Positions 24,491-33,612 of a stretch of DNA of 44,666 nucleotides are shown one piece after another. The notes beneath the pieces are model-generated. The model had not been told where the DNA came from and searched no databases. It was given only the letters and a program-made list of their open reading frames with translations. The position numbers and the translations under genes were made by a program. The stretch is taken from the NCBI GenBank assembly GCA_031276675.1, contig JAISMO010000116.1, positions 1-44,666 of the forward strand. Direction: 5' to 3'. Source of the stretch: Tannerella sp. GTDB lineage: Bacteria; Bacteroidota; Bacteroidia; Bacteroidales; Tannerellaceae. Within the stretch, counting starts at the first letter, position 1; every line of letters begins with the position of its first letter.

Positions 24491-24721
24491 TTATCTTCTC
24501 ATCTCATATTCATTGAACAGCGTCGGATAATCGGTTTCCATCACTTTCAGGACATGTTTCATCAGCGTCGTACGATACCAGTTTGACTTGTTCCTGATCC
24601 TGTATTTCGCCACATACTGTTGAATAACATTGTATTCTTCATCATTAAGTAAAAAGGATACTTTATGATTGCGTACACTTCCGGAAGGCGGGGACGTCGT
24701 TTGTTGCTGCCGTTTCTTCAT
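24491..24721 (-). CDS. Small basic protein, putative ribbon-helix-helix-like
   Basis: 76 residues from ATG 24721; an ATG at 24733 is also in frame but would leave only a few bases after the promoter. The N-terminus is basic and polar (MKKRQQQTTSPPSGSVRNHK). The rest reads as one strand and two helices (KVSFLLNDEEYNVIQQYVAKY), a layout seen in ribbon-helix-helix proteins and in MobC-like relaxosome proteins. No mobilisation genes are near, so I favour a DNA-binding regulator. It is co-transcribed with tadA. Confidence 0.7.
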   Translation of the reverse strand: MKKRQQQTTSPPSGSVRNHKVSFLLNDEEYNVIQQYVAKYRIRNKSNWYRTTLMKHVLKVMETDYPTLFNEYEMRR

Positions 24722-24743
24722 TCTCCATTTCATTTGCGCGCCG

Positions 24744-24751
24744 CAAAATTA
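24744..24751 (-). promoter_or_regulatory. -7 promoter of the small gene and tadA
   Basis: CAAAATTA on the plus strand is TAATTTTG on the minus strand, matching TAnnTTTG. Transcription would start near 24737, supporting ATG 24721 as the first start codon. Confidence 0.55.
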
Positions 24752-24905
24752 CATGAAAATTACGCGATCTCCAAGCGCGGCCCGGCCGTACACCTGCGCA
24801 CACCGTGGTTGCCTTCGGCCCGGCATGTGTTTCGAAGTCACGCAGCCGGTTCAGGCAGGGAGAGGAGGAAAGTTATCACGGTTTTTTCAGGTATTTCGTA
24901 TGCGT

Positions 24906-25130
24906 TCAGTCGAAGACGGGGAATTGAAAGTGGGTACGGATAAAACGGTTCGGCCCCCGAAGCTCCGGGGTACGTGCATAAAACGGCACCGAATCGGGCG
25001 CCTCATACGGCTGGAATTTCATCCGAATCGCATAATTCACTTCGTCCACATGCTTTTGCGGGGTTCGCCCGTCAAAAAGGAATGAATAACACAAGATGAC
25101 CGCAAAAAAAGATAATACCAAAGGTTTCAT
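24906..25130 (-). CDS. Small exported hypothetical protein
   Basis: 74 residues from ATG 25130 (MKPLVLSFFAVILCYSFLF, hydrophobic signal or anchor). The mature part (PQKHVDEVNYAIRMKFQPYE) is short and unremarkable, with no recognised motif. The start at 25142 would add MQTT only. It could be a small periplasmic protein or a decayed gene. Confidence 0.45.
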   Translation of the reverse strand: MKPLVLSFFAVILCYSFLFDGRTPQKHVDEVNYAIRMKFQPYEAPDSVPFYARTPELRGPNRFIRTHFQFPVFD

Positions 25131-25252
25131 AGTTGTCTGCATTGATCTTCAAAACATAAAATCCATATAATAACGCCAATGGCAGTGATTATATTGTACG
25201 CCTTGAAGAAAAACCTCCGGCGATTCCCTCCCGGTTTACCGGCAAAATCCCG

Positions 25253-25320
25253 CGTGCATCGGGCTTTCGCCCCATTCCCGTTGCATGGCCGCCGGGTTTT
25301 AACCAGCGGAATGACGGAGA
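25253..25320. repeat. Dispersed palindromic repeat, degenerate copy
   Basis: Contains CGGGCTTTCGCCCCATTCC and then ATGGCCG and GGTTTTAACC, matching in order the right half of the element downstream of maeB (6966-7020). The remainder of the 25131-25743 gap shows no convincing gene. Confidence 0.6.
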
Positions 25321-25743
25321 GACCGGTGGAGAGACCACACATGGCCGAAGAGACAGAGACGCCAGCAGTTAACGGACTGGAACGGACACCTCTCACGGAA
25401 GTGTCGCATTTCGAAAAATGGGACACCTTTTTTGAGCAGACCACATACTTTTGGCGCATGGCTTTCCAGAGCGACATCACAGGGAACGGCAGGACCGGGT
25501 CGCGCAGGCGACACGGCATTTGCCTGGCACACGACCGCTTTTTTCGCGGCACGGAATCATCCGGCCCCGGCCGGGTACCTTTCCGGCCATGCGGAACGGG
25601 CTGCGGACGCCATCCCTTACAGGCCCGGAACGCTTTCAGCTTTATAATTAACAGAACCATTTATCCGTATTTACATGAACAAAATTTTTACAAACTCTAA
25701 AACTTTAGTGGTCCACAAGGAGAGGACGTTAAACAAAAATTCT

Positions 25744-28700
25744 ATGAGAAAACTAAGTGTATTTTTAGCCGCTGCACTCCTCTTTTGTGCAGCAGACAAG
25801 GTGACGGCGCAAACCGTAGTATCCTCCGGCACAGACGGAAATTGCCACTGGGCAATTACTTCGGGCACCCCGTTCAACACCCTTACCATTAGCGGCTCGG
25901 GAGCGATGAGTGATTACAGCAGCTACGCTGCGACACCATGGAGTAGCGCCACGGGAATCAATGGAGTCAGAAACGTGGTCATACAGTCGGGTGTAACGTC
26001 CATTGGGAAGAATGCTTTTAATGGGGCAACACACATATGGACGGTATCCATTCCCAATTCGGTTACCACTATTGGAGATTATGCTTTTCACGATTGCTCT
26101 GGCTTTCAGGGAGCATTAACGATTTCCAATTCGGTTATAACTATTGGAAAGTCTGCTTTCATGTCTTGCTCCCAATTAACTTCCGTCTCATTCGGCACTT
26201 CGCTTAAGCATATCGAGCAGAGCGCTTTTCAAAACTGCTCCGGTTTAGTCGGACAATTAACGATTCCCGACGGAGTCGAGCATTTGGGACCGTTTGCTTT
26301 TGCAGGCTGTTCGAATATAACCTCCGTCAAACTCGGCAATTCGGTGGGTATGGATAATCTTGGAACGACCCCGCGCAGCCAATTTAACGGATGCAGCAAA
26401 TTAGCCTCCGTCACATTTCCAAATTCCATTTATTTTACTTCTATTGATGAACGCATGTTTTATGGATGCGGCATCACCGGGCCATTAACCATTCCCAATT
26501 CGGTAACGACGATCGGCGAGAGCGCTTTTAAGGAAAATACCAAGATAACCTACGTCACATTCCCCAATTCGCTTCGTACTATGAACGAGGCTGCTTTTAT
26601 GGGTTGCACAGGTTTGGTTGGGGACTTAATCATTCCCAACTCGGTAACGACGCTTAAGGCGGAAGTTTTTTCTGGCTGCACCGGGATAAGTTCCGTAATA
26701 ATCGGTGATGGAATAACGACGATTCCGGAGAAAGCTTTTGATCAATGCACGGGCTTAACTTCTCTGACTGTCGGCAGTGCGGTGACGGATATTGAGCAAT
26801 CTGCTTTTTACAGTTGCAGCGATATTAGCGCAATCAAGATAATGGCGGCACTGCCTGCCCACAACAATAGCGGTTTGACAAGCTTAGATGCCAATACTCC
26901 CGTGACGGTTCTCTGCTCTTTAACCGGCAGTGGCCCATGGTTATCCCATTTCACCAATCTTGTCGGAGAACCCTATAAACTTAGTGTATTCAGTAATATT
27001 CCTGCGGCAGGTGAGGTTACTAAAACAGACCCTACTTGCCCGGGCAATACTGCCACTATTACAGCAACTCCCCGTTCCGGCGCCCGGTTTGTAGATTGGG
27101 ATGACGGCGATACAAACGATTCACGTACAGTTACGCTTGCATCGGATTCCGCTATTACAGCCCGCTTTGTTTATACATATAATATACAGGCTGTGCCGAA
27201 CGAAAGCGGAAGGGGAACCGTTAGCGGAGGCGCCATTTACGATAAAGACGCTCCGGTTACATTAACCGCAACGTCCAGCGGCACCGACTATAGCTTCGCA
27301 AAATGGAGTGATGGAAATACGAATGCAACACGTTCTTTCACCGCAACGGCGGATGTGAGTCTGGTTGCTTACTTCGACGTCCTGCACACCGTAACCGCAG
27401 CTTCCGCCGACGCGTCCATGGGCGCGGTAACAGGCGGCGGGACTTATAAAACGGACAGTACGTATACCATCACGGCCACACCGGAGGCCCATCATAGCTT
27501 TGTGCAATGGGACGACGGGAATACGGACAATCCGCGTCACATTACCATAACTGCCACGGCACCGTCATCTCAGACATATACAGCGACATTTGCGCCGATT
27601 ATGCATGACGTAACCATTGTTTCCGGCGATGTGGCCAAAGGAAGTGTTGCCCCCACCTACTCAACAGCTACTTCTGTTCAGGAAGGCACATCCATACCAA
27701 ATATACTGGCAAGCGCCGGAACGGGTTACTGTTTTGTAAGGTGGAGCGACGGGAATACGGACAATCCGCGGACAATCACCGTCATGTCCGATATGGTATT
27801 GACGGCGATATTTGATCTGGTACACCACCGTCTGACCCTGACGGTCGAAAACCCGACCATGGGCACGGTAACCGGCAGCGGAGATTTTGTAGAATACTCG
27901 AGCGTAAACTTTTCGGCCACGCCCAATGCGGGCTACAGTTTTGTACGGTGGCATGACGGCAACGTGCAGAACCCGCGCACGATTTCCCTTGCCTGCGATA
28001 CGGCATTTACGGCCGTATTTTCGGAACGCCTGTGCAACCTCACCGTCACCACCAACGACCCGGCCATGGGGAAAGTGACCGGCAGCACGCAGTACAGGGC
28101 ACACCTTGAGGAGGCCATCATCGTGGCGATACCCGAGCCGGGCTACCGCTTCAGATACTGGAGCGATCGCAATGCGGAGAACCCGCGCACGATAGACTTC
28201 CTGACGGACACCACGCTCCGGGCCGAGTTTGAACCGATTCCGTATCACAGCGTCACCGTGCAGCCGAACCATACCGGCATGGGTCAGGTGACCGGCGGCG
28301 GCGGCACGGTGGCCGACGGCAGCGCCGTCACCCTTCAGGCCGTTCCCGCGACGGGCTACCGCTTTGTGCAGTGGAGCGACGGCAACATCTACAACCCGCG
28401 CGACCTTACCGTCACGCAGCCCGTCAACCTGACGGCCGTGTTTGAAGCCATACCGGAACATCATGTATCCGTGCTCATCAACGATCCAATCATGGGCACG
28501 GTGGTGGGCGAAGGCGACTTCTCGACCGGCCAGACGGCCCTCATCGGGGTGATACCCGCAACGGGCTATCGCTTTGTGCGCTGGGACGACGGCAATACGC
28601 AGAACCCGCGGGCCATTACCGTGACGGGCGACATGGCCCGTACGGCCGTGTGCGAGGTCGTCGGCGCCACGCAGTCGGGCGCCACGCCGCATCAGGTGAC

Positions 28701-29379
28701 CGTCTTTGTGAACAACCCCTCGTGGGGCACGGTGATAGGCGGCGGCCACTATGCCGACCGGGCGACGGTCCTCATCGGAGCCGTACCCCATACGGGCTAC
28801 CGTTTCGTGCAGTGGAGCGACGGCAATACGCAGAATCCGCGCCAGGTAAACGTCACGCAGGACGCCGTCTTTCTGGCCGTCATCGAGAGTGTCGCCGCGA
28901 TAACGGAAACGGAACACCATGTGACCGTCTATGTAAACAACCCCTCATGGGGCACGGTGCTGGGCGGCGGCGACTATAAGGACAACACGTTAGCCACCAT
29001 CGGCGTAGTGCCCGATCCGGGCTACCGCTTTGTGCGGTGGAGCGACGGCAATACGCAGAACCCGCGCACCATCAAGGTGACACAGGATGTGCTGTACATC
29101 GCCGTGTTCGAGTCGGCAACCGGCCTCTTCGAGCTTCCGTCGGCCTCCGACCTGCGGGTGGTCTCACACCCTGCCACGGGCGACCTGACGGTCTTTCTGC
29201 CCGAAACGGTCTCCGGCGCCGAGCTGATACTCTACAGCTTGCAGGGTCAGGCGGTACTGCGCCGGCGGGTAGCGTCCGGAGAAACGGTATCGGGCGGCAG
29301 CCTGTCCCCCGGCATCTACATCTACCAGCTCATCACCGACGGGCAAACCGGCAGAGGCAAAGTGCATATCAGGCGCTGA
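25744..29379 (+). CDS. BspA-like leucine-rich-repeat surface protein with T9SS sorting domain
   Basis: About 1,211 residues from ATG 25744, chosen because it begins a clean signal peptide (MRKLSVFLAAALLFCAA... ending VTAQ); an ATG at 25675 is in frame but precedes it. Residues about 75-380 hold about twelve BspA-type (LRR_5) units of the form TTIGxxAFxxCSxL. Residues about 410-1120 are ten repeats with the signature RFVxWSDGNTxNPR, like the bacterial InlB-B-type repeats used as stalks. The last 75 residues end in LSPGIYIYQLITDGQTGRGK, a type A T9SS sorting domain, so export to the cell surface is expected. BspA relatives bind host matrix and other bacteria. Base composition changes from AT-rich (LRR part) to GC-rich (stalk). 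Confidence 0.93.
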   Translation: MRKLSVFLAAALLFCAADKVTAQTVVSSGTDGNCHWAITSGTPFNTLTISGSGAMSDYSSYAATPWSSATGINGVRNVVIQSGVTSIGKNAFNGATHIWTVSIPNSVTTIGDYAFHDCSGFQGALTISNSVITIGKSAFMSCSQLTSVSFGTSLKHIEQSAFQNCSGLVGQLTIPDGVEHLGPFAFAGCSNITSVKLGNSVGMDNLGTTPRSQFNGCSKLASVTFPNSIYFTSIDERMFYGCGITGPLTIPNSVTTIGESAFKENTKITYVTFPNSLRTMNEAAFMGCTGLVGDLIIPNSVTTLKAEVFSGCTGISSVIIGDGITTIPEKAFDQCTGLTSLTVGSAVTDIEQSAFYSCSDISAIKIMAALPAHNNSGLTSLDANTPVTVLCSLTGSGPWLSHFTNLVGEPYKLSVFSNIPAAGEVTKTDPTCPGNTATITATPRSGARFVDWDDGDTNDSRTVTLASDSAITARFVYTYNIQAVPNESGRGTVSGGAIYDKDAPVTLTATSSGTDYSFAKWSDGNTNATRSFTATADVSLVAYFDVLHTVTAASADASMGAVTGGGTYKTDSTYTITATPEAHHSFVQWDDGNTDNPRHITITATAPSSQTYTATFAPIMHDVTIVSGDVAKGSVAPTYSTATSVQEGTSIPNILASAGTGYCFVRWSDGNTDNPRTITVMSDMVLTAIFDLVHHRLTLTVENPTMGTVTGSGDFVEYSSVNFSATPNAGYSFVRWHDGNVQNPRTISLACDTAFTAVFSERLCNLTVTTNDPAMGKVTGSTQYRAHLEEAIIVAIPEPGYRFRYWSDRNAENPRTIDFLTDTTLRAEFEPIPYHSVTVQPNHTGMGQVTGGGGTVADGSAVTLQAVPATGYRFVQWSDGNIYNPRDLTVTQPVNLTAVFEAIPEHHVSVLINDPIMGTVVGEGDFSTGQTALIGVIPATGYRFVRWDDGNTQNPRAITVTGDMARTAVCEVVGATQSGATPHQVTVFVNNPSWGTVIGGGHYADRATVLIGAVPHTGYRFVQWSDGNTQNPRQVNVTQDAVFLAVIESVAAITETEHHVTVYVNNPSWGTVLGGGDYKDNTLATIGVVPDPGYRFVRWSDGNTQNPRTIKVTQDVLYIAVFESATGLFELPSASDLRVVSHPATGDLTVFLPETVSGAELILYSLQGQAVLRRRVASGETVSGGSLSPGIYIYQLITDGQTGRGKVHIRR

Positions 29380-29603
29380 ACCGTCCGGCCGGACTTATGA
29401 ACAATCACACGGAGGCGGAACAGGGAAGCAGTTACAATTATCTGTTTTTCCAATAGCAGTCCCCACTGCTTCCCCCCGCTCCTCCACTCCCCTTCCGCCG
29501 GCTAAACCCCCGTATCATCCGTTTTTGCTTCACTTGATGACACGGGGATACTCACCGTCAAATCAGGCAGATGTCGCCATGTACCGGGCGAACATGGCCC
29601 TCA

Positions 29604-29633
29604 GCCACCCTGAAGCTACAGTTTCAGGGTGGC
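29604..29633. other. Hairpin with 11-bp stem downstream of the BspA-like gene
   Basis: GCCACCCTGAA and TTCAGGGTGGC pair around an 8-nt loop. It lies 225 bp after the stop codon and may terminate or process the transcript. No U-run follows. Confidence 0.4.
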
Positions 29634-29778
29634 CCTCAGGACGACAGGGGAAGCGAGAGGATTTTCTTTGCTGCCGGGGTCGTTTTTATTCACTCATGTT
29701 ACGCGGCATCCGGGCTTATCCCTTGCCGACAGGCCGCCCGATGGCCGTTGCTGCGACAGACATGCCGCTGTGCATCGG

Positions 29779-29985
29779 AGGTTGATCGACCTGTAGTGTA
29801 TAGGTCCGTGGGCCTCTACGCTACAGGTCGATGGACCTGCAGCCTGGAGGTCAGGCGACCTCCAGCTTACAGGTTGATCGACCTCCAGCCTGCAGGTTAA
29901 TTGACCTCCAGCCTGCAGGTTGATCGACCTCAAGCCTACAGGTCGGTCGACCTCCAGGCTGGAGGTGGGTTCACCTGTGCACTGG
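29779..29985. repeat. 23-bp tandem array, nine units
   Basis: Nine units start every 23 bp from 29779 to 29963 with no indels. Every unit carries AGGT, six variable bases, then ACCT (or a close variant), a perfect or near-perfect small hairpin, followed by a CCAGCCTGC-like stretch whose end pairs with the next unit. It fills most of the 29380-30145 gap, which otherwise contains no gene. Confidence 0.92.
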
Positions 29986-30113
29986 AGACCTGCCGCTGTG
30001 CACTGTTAAGCGGCACAAAGTCGGGAAAAAAAACGGCATGTGGGGAACCGGGAAGACGCCTGACCCTCCTCCCGGTTTTTTATCTGTCTGTGTGTGCAAT
30101 CTGATTTTTTATC

Positions 30114-30121
30114 TATATTTG
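30114..30121 (+). promoter_or_regulatory. -7 promoter of the HMA-domain gene
   Basis: TATATTTG, 24 bp upstream of the ATG at 30146, matches the Bacteroidota -7 consensus. Confidence 0.55.
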
Positions 30122-30145
30122 TGTCTCATATAAAACAGAAAGAAG

Positions 30146-30532
30146 ATGAAAAAAACAGTTTATTCAGTCGTTGTCGCTGCATTCCTCCTGGGAACGGGCA
30201 ACGCACAGGCCTGTCCGGAAATCCGGCCGGACGAACGGACCGGCGTCCTGACAGGTCTCTCTGCCGGAGATACGCACGCACACCTGCACGTAAAGGGCAG
30301 TTGCGAGATGTGTAAAACCCGTATTGAAAAAGCGGCCAAAAAGGTCAAGGGGGTGACGTCCGTATCCTGGAATAAAAACAGTCGGATGCTGCACGTGAAC
30401 TATGACCCGGCGAAGACTTCGCTTGAAGCCGTTTCCAAAGCCGTCGCCAAAGCGGGTCACGATACGGAAAAGGACCAGGCCAAAGACAAAACCTACCAGG
30501 CATTGCCGCAATGCTGCAAGTACAGGAAGTAA
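30146..30532 (+). CDS. Exported heavy-metal-associated (HMA) domain protein
   Basis: 128 residues: signal peptide (MKKTVYSVVVAAFLLGTGNA), a short linker, then one HMA domain at about 48-115 with the metal-binding motif in GSCEMCKTRI (CxxC) and the typical VKGVTSVSWNKNSRMLHV and SLEAVSKAVAKAGH. Such domains bind Cu(I) or other soft metals. Export makes it a periplasmic metal chaperone or scavenger rather than a cytosolic one. A further CC pair lies near the C-terminus (LPQCCKYRK). No metal ATPase gene is adjacent. It is monocistronic, with its own promoter and a hairpin terminator. Confidence 0.88.
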   Translation: MKKTVYSVVVAAFLLGTGNAQACPEIRPDERTGVLTGLSAGDTHAHLHVKGSCEMCKTRIEKAAKKVKGVTSVSWNKNSRMLHVNYDPAKTSLEAVSKAVAKAGHDTEKDQAKDKTYQALPQCCKYRK

Positions 30533-30657
30533 CATGCCGTCCGGAAACGGGGGAAACAATGCATGGTGAATAAGCCGGAAAAACTCCGCCCATCTCTTGT
30601 CATGGCTTTGCACGGTATGGTTCTGCACCTGCCCGGAGATCGGGTTCCTCCTTCCGG

Positions 30658-30690
30658 ATTCCGGCCTGCTTCAGTGAAGCAGGCCGGAAT
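30658..30690. terminator. Hairpin terminator after the HMA gene
   Basis: ATTCCGGCCTGCTTCA and TGAAGCAGGCCGGAAT are perfect complements separated by a single G, giving a very stable 13-16 bp stem between the HMA gene and the LOG gene. Confidence 0.65.
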
Positions 30691-30729
30691 CATATATAAA
30701 ATCATGTCGTCAAGGAAACATTATCCGTT

Positions 30730-31329
30730 ATGGACACAGACAGGATAAACCGGGTCCGTGCCGTCTGCATATACTGCGCGTCCGGCACGGGCGTTCATCC
30801 GGCCTACGGAGAAGCGGCGGAAAAGACGGGCAGCCTGCTGGGCAAAAGAGGGATACGGGTGATTAACGGCGCCGGTTCCACCGGGCTGATGCGGACGGTG
30901 TCCGAAGCGGTGTTGCGCGAAGGAGGCAGCGTGACGGGCGTCATACCCCGTTTCATGGTGCGGAACGGCTGGTGTGACAAGTCCCTGACGGAGATCATTG
31001 AAGTGGAAACGATGCACGAACGCAAACAGCGGATGGCAGCCCTGTCGGACGCCGTCATTGCCCTGCCGGGCGGATGCGGCACACTGGAGGAACTGCTGGA
31101 AATCATCACGTGGAAACAGCTGGGGCTTTATCGCCATCCGGTCGTGATCCTGAACACCAACCGCTATTATGACCCGCTGTTCACCCTTTTCCGGCAGGCG
31201 GCAGACGAACGGTTTCTCCTCTGTCGCGAGAGCCTCTGGCATGAATCCCGAACGCCGGAAGATGCGGTGGAAACGATTTTCAATGCCTGTGGACAGGCTA
31301 CCGGCGGGTTTCGGCATACGCATCCCTGA
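30730..31329 (+). CDS. LOG-family protein (cytokinin riboside 5'-monophosphate phosphoribohydrolase-like)
   Basis: A 199-residue soluble Rossmann-fold protein. The family signature PGGCGTLEEL is intact at about residues 114-123, together with GAGSTGLM near 51 and GGSVTGVIPRFM near 73. LOG-family enzymes hydrolyse nucleoside 5'-monophosphates to base and ribose phosphate; in most bacteria the physiological substrate is not settled. It is followed after 25 bp by the radical SAM gene and then the glycosyltransferase, probably one transcript. Confidence 0.92.
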   Translation: MDTDRINRVRAVCIYCASGTGVHPAYGEAAEKTGSLLGKRGIRVINGAGSTGLMRTVSEAVLREGGSVTGVIPRFMVRNGWCDKSLTEIIEVETMHERKQRMAALSDAVIALPGGCGTLEELLEIITWKQLGLYRHPVVILNTNRYYDPLFTLFRQAADERFLLCRESLWHESRTPEDAVETIFNACGQATGGFRHTHP

Positions 31330-31354
31330 TTGATAATTCCTAACCGAATAACGT

Positions 31355-32806
31355 GTGAAGATAACATTTATCATACCCCCCGTGCTTGTCGGGGGCCGGC
31401 CGGCCGAACGGACTGCCGGATGCACGACCATGGTTTATCCCATGATCAATATCTACGAACTGACGGTGGCCGCCGTGCTGGAAAACGAAGGCTATACCGT
31501 AAGATACGAGGATTTCATTACCACTCGCCGTTCGGCGGAAAGGTTCAGGCAGTTTCTCGAACGGGACACGTCGGACCTCTACCTGATCTGGGCGGTCAAT
31601 CTCTCCATCAAAAACGACGTGGCGGCCTCGGAATGGATCCGTCGCCATGCACCGGAGGCTTACATTGTTTACACCGGTCCGGCTCCGACCTATTATGCGC
31701 AGCATTTTTTGCAGCATGACCGGCAGATTGCCGTACGCGGCGAACCGGAGGAAACGGTCGTGGAATTATGCCGGTGCATTGCCCGGAAGCAGTCCTGGCA
31801 GGAGATCAGAGGTATTTCCTTCCTCAACGGCAGCGACGCGAAGATGCGGCACAACCCCTCGCGGGCTTTGTTAAGAGACCTGGATTCGTTACCCTTTCCG
31901 GCAAGGCACTTGGTGGATATGCACTTTTTCAGCAATCCAAAACTGAAACGTGCTCCCTACACGGCGATGGTCACCTCGCGAAACTGTCCGTTTCACTGTA
32001 TCTACTGTGTGCCGAGTTCATTGACCTTCGCCCGCGAACTGGAATATCGCGCCGAAAAGGGGAAAAAGCCGTTCATCTCCATGCGGTCGCCGGAAAACGT
32101 GGTCGCGGAGATTGATCTGCTGGCAGCGGAGGGATACAGGGCTATCGGCTTCATGGACGATAACTTTATCACGTCGGAAAAACGGCTGATACCCATTGCC
32201 GACGCATTACGCAGGCATGGCATCATCTGGGGATGCCAGGCCCGGGCAGACGCCATTACCGCAAACATCGCCCGCATCCTGGGAGAAAGCGGTTGCGAAT
32301 ATGTGGACCTGGGCGTTGAATCGTTCAATGACGAGATACTGAAATACATCAGGAAGGGCCTCACGCGCCGGCAAATCATGGAGGCGGTCGAATGGCTGAA
32401 CCGCTACCGCGTGCCGGTCAAACTGAACATACTGATAGGCACCAGTCCGCTGGAGACAGGGGACACCATCCGAGAGACGCTGAACACGGCTATTCGCCTG
32501 CACGTTTCGCAGGTGATGATTAATATTGCAGCGCCGTTTCCGGGAACGGAGTTTCATCGCCTGGCCAGGGAGAATCAGTGGATTGTGGGTGGCGAATATG
32601 TGCCGACGGATGTGCAGCATCATTCCATCCTTTCCTATCCGGGTTTGAGTAACAGGGAAATGGAGAAACTCCTGTTCCACTACAATATCAGATTCTTCCT
32701 GCGTCCCCGGTTCATCTGGTCGCAAATGCGCCGTTTTTCCTCCTTCTCCGAATTTTGGAAAGCCTGCAAGGCGCTGAAGAATAAACTTACCCGTTCTGGA
32801 AAATAA
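31355..32806 (+). CDS. B12-binding-type radical SAM protein
   Basis: 483 residues from GTG 31355 (read as MKITFIIPPVLVGG); no better ATG exists upstream. Residues about 1-150 look like the cobalamin-binding Rossmann domain of class B radical SAM enzymes, though the canonical DxHxxG is not obvious. The 4Fe-4S/SAM motif CPFHCIYC (CxxxCxxC pattern) lies near residue 210, followed by IGFMDDNFI and GCQARAD. The C-terminus (RFFLRPRFIWSQMRR) resembles members that act on lipids or polyketides. Substrate unknown; the glycosyltransferase 6 bp downstream suggests tailoring of a lipid or surface glycan. Confidence 0.9.
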   Translation: MKITFIIPPVLVGGRPAERTAGCTTMVYPMINIYELTVAAVLENEGYTVRYEDFITTRRSAERFRQFLERDTSDLYLIWAVNLSIKNDVAASEWIRRHAPEAYIVYTGPAPTYYAQHFLQHDRQIAVRGEPEETVVELCRCIARKQSWQEIRGISFLNGSDAKMRHNPSRALLRDLDSLPFPARHLVDMHFFSNPKLKRAPYTAMVTSRNCPFHCIYCVPSSLTFARELEYRAEKGKKPFISMRSPENVVAEIDLLAAEGYRAIGFMDDNFITSEKRLIPIADALRRHGIIWGCQARADAITANIARILGESGCEYVDLGVESFNDEILKYIRKGLTRRQIMEAVEWLNRYRVPVKLNILIGTSPLETGDTIRETLNTAIRLHVSQVMINIAAPFPGTEFHRLARENQWIVGGEYVPTDVQHHSILSYPGLSNREMEKLLFHYNIRFFLRPRFIWSQMRRFSSFSEFWKACKALKNKLTRSGK

Positions 32807-32812
32807 ACCGTC

Positions 32813-33595
32813 ATGCGACTGTCGGCAGTTATTATCGGACACAATTCCTGGCATTATCTGGAGAAAAACCTGGCTTCGCTGCATTTTCTTTCCTGCGATC
32901 CGCAGGTGGAAATCATCTATGTCGACAACGCCTCCACCGATGCCACACTGCGTGAGATAAGGCGTCTCCATCCGCACATAACCGTCTTCGAGAACCGGAG
33001 CAACGCCGGCATTTCCGCCGCCCGGAACCGGGGCATCCGCGCGGCGTCGGGCGAATACATCTGGCTGCTGGACAGCGACACGGAAGCCTCGGAAACGTCG
33101 CTTGCGGCGATGCTGTCCTTTATGGACGAACATCCGGAGGCCGGCTTGTGCGGCTGCAAGATGTACGGACAGGACGGACGGATACAGAACTCCTGCCGGA
33201 GATTTCCCACAATGGGCGGGAAACTGAAGGCGGCTTTCCGGATTTTCACCCGCAGGCTGCGCGGGAAAGCGCCGGTTTCCCGCGCGCCGCGGGACAGCGA
33301 CTATGACGTGAACGCCACCCGGCCTTTCGAGGTCGATTACGTCATTGGCGCCTGCCAGTTGTTTCGCCGGACGGCACAGGAAAAAATCGGTCTGCTGGAC
33401 GAACATATCTTTTACGGTCCGGAAGACGCCGATTTCTGCCTGCGGATGAAACAGGCCGGATACAAGGTCTTTTATCTGCCGCAAGTCTCCATGTTCCACG
33501 CCTATCAGCGCATTTCCTCACGCCGGATCTTTTCAAAAATCAACGGCCGGCATCTGCTGGGACTGGCGTATTATTTCCGGAAACACGGCTGTTGA
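32813..33595 (+). CDS. Glycosyltransferase family 2
   Basis: 260 residues, GT-A fold. N-terminal VIIGHNSWHYLEKNL and VDNASTDAT bind the nucleotide sugar; LLDSDTEA supplies the metal-binding acidic motif; YGPEDADFCLRMKQAGYKV near residue 205 is the conserved acceptor-side segment seen in rhamnosyl/glucosyl transferases of this family. The C-terminal basic amphipathic stretch (SSRRIFSKINGRHLLGLAYY) could associate with the membrane. It is translated right after the radical SAM gene, so the two probably act on the same product. Confidence 0.93.
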   Translation: MRLSAVIIGHNSWHYLEKNLASLHFLSCDPQVEIIYVDNASTDATLREIRRLHPHITVFENRSNAGISAARNRGIRAASGEYIWLLDSDTEASETSLAAMLSFMDEHPEAGLCGCKMYGQDGRIQNSCRRFPTMGGKLKAAFRIFTRRLRGKAPVSRAPRDSDYDVNATRPFEVDYVIGACQLFRRTAQEKIGLLDEHIFYGPEDADFCLRMKQAGYKVFYLPQVSMFHAYQRISSRRIFSKINGRHLLGLAYYFRKHGC

Positions 33596-33612
33596 GACAG
33601 CGCGCCGGCCGG

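Noticed and set aside
25179-25700. Overlapping open frames on both strands in the gap before the BspA-like gene
   Set aside because: They pass through the dispersed palindromic repeat, lack signals and resemble no family.
27661-28920. A 419-codon minus-strand frame within the BspA-like gene
   Set aside because: Antisense of the repeated stalk; the plus frame continues from the signal peptide to the sorting domain.
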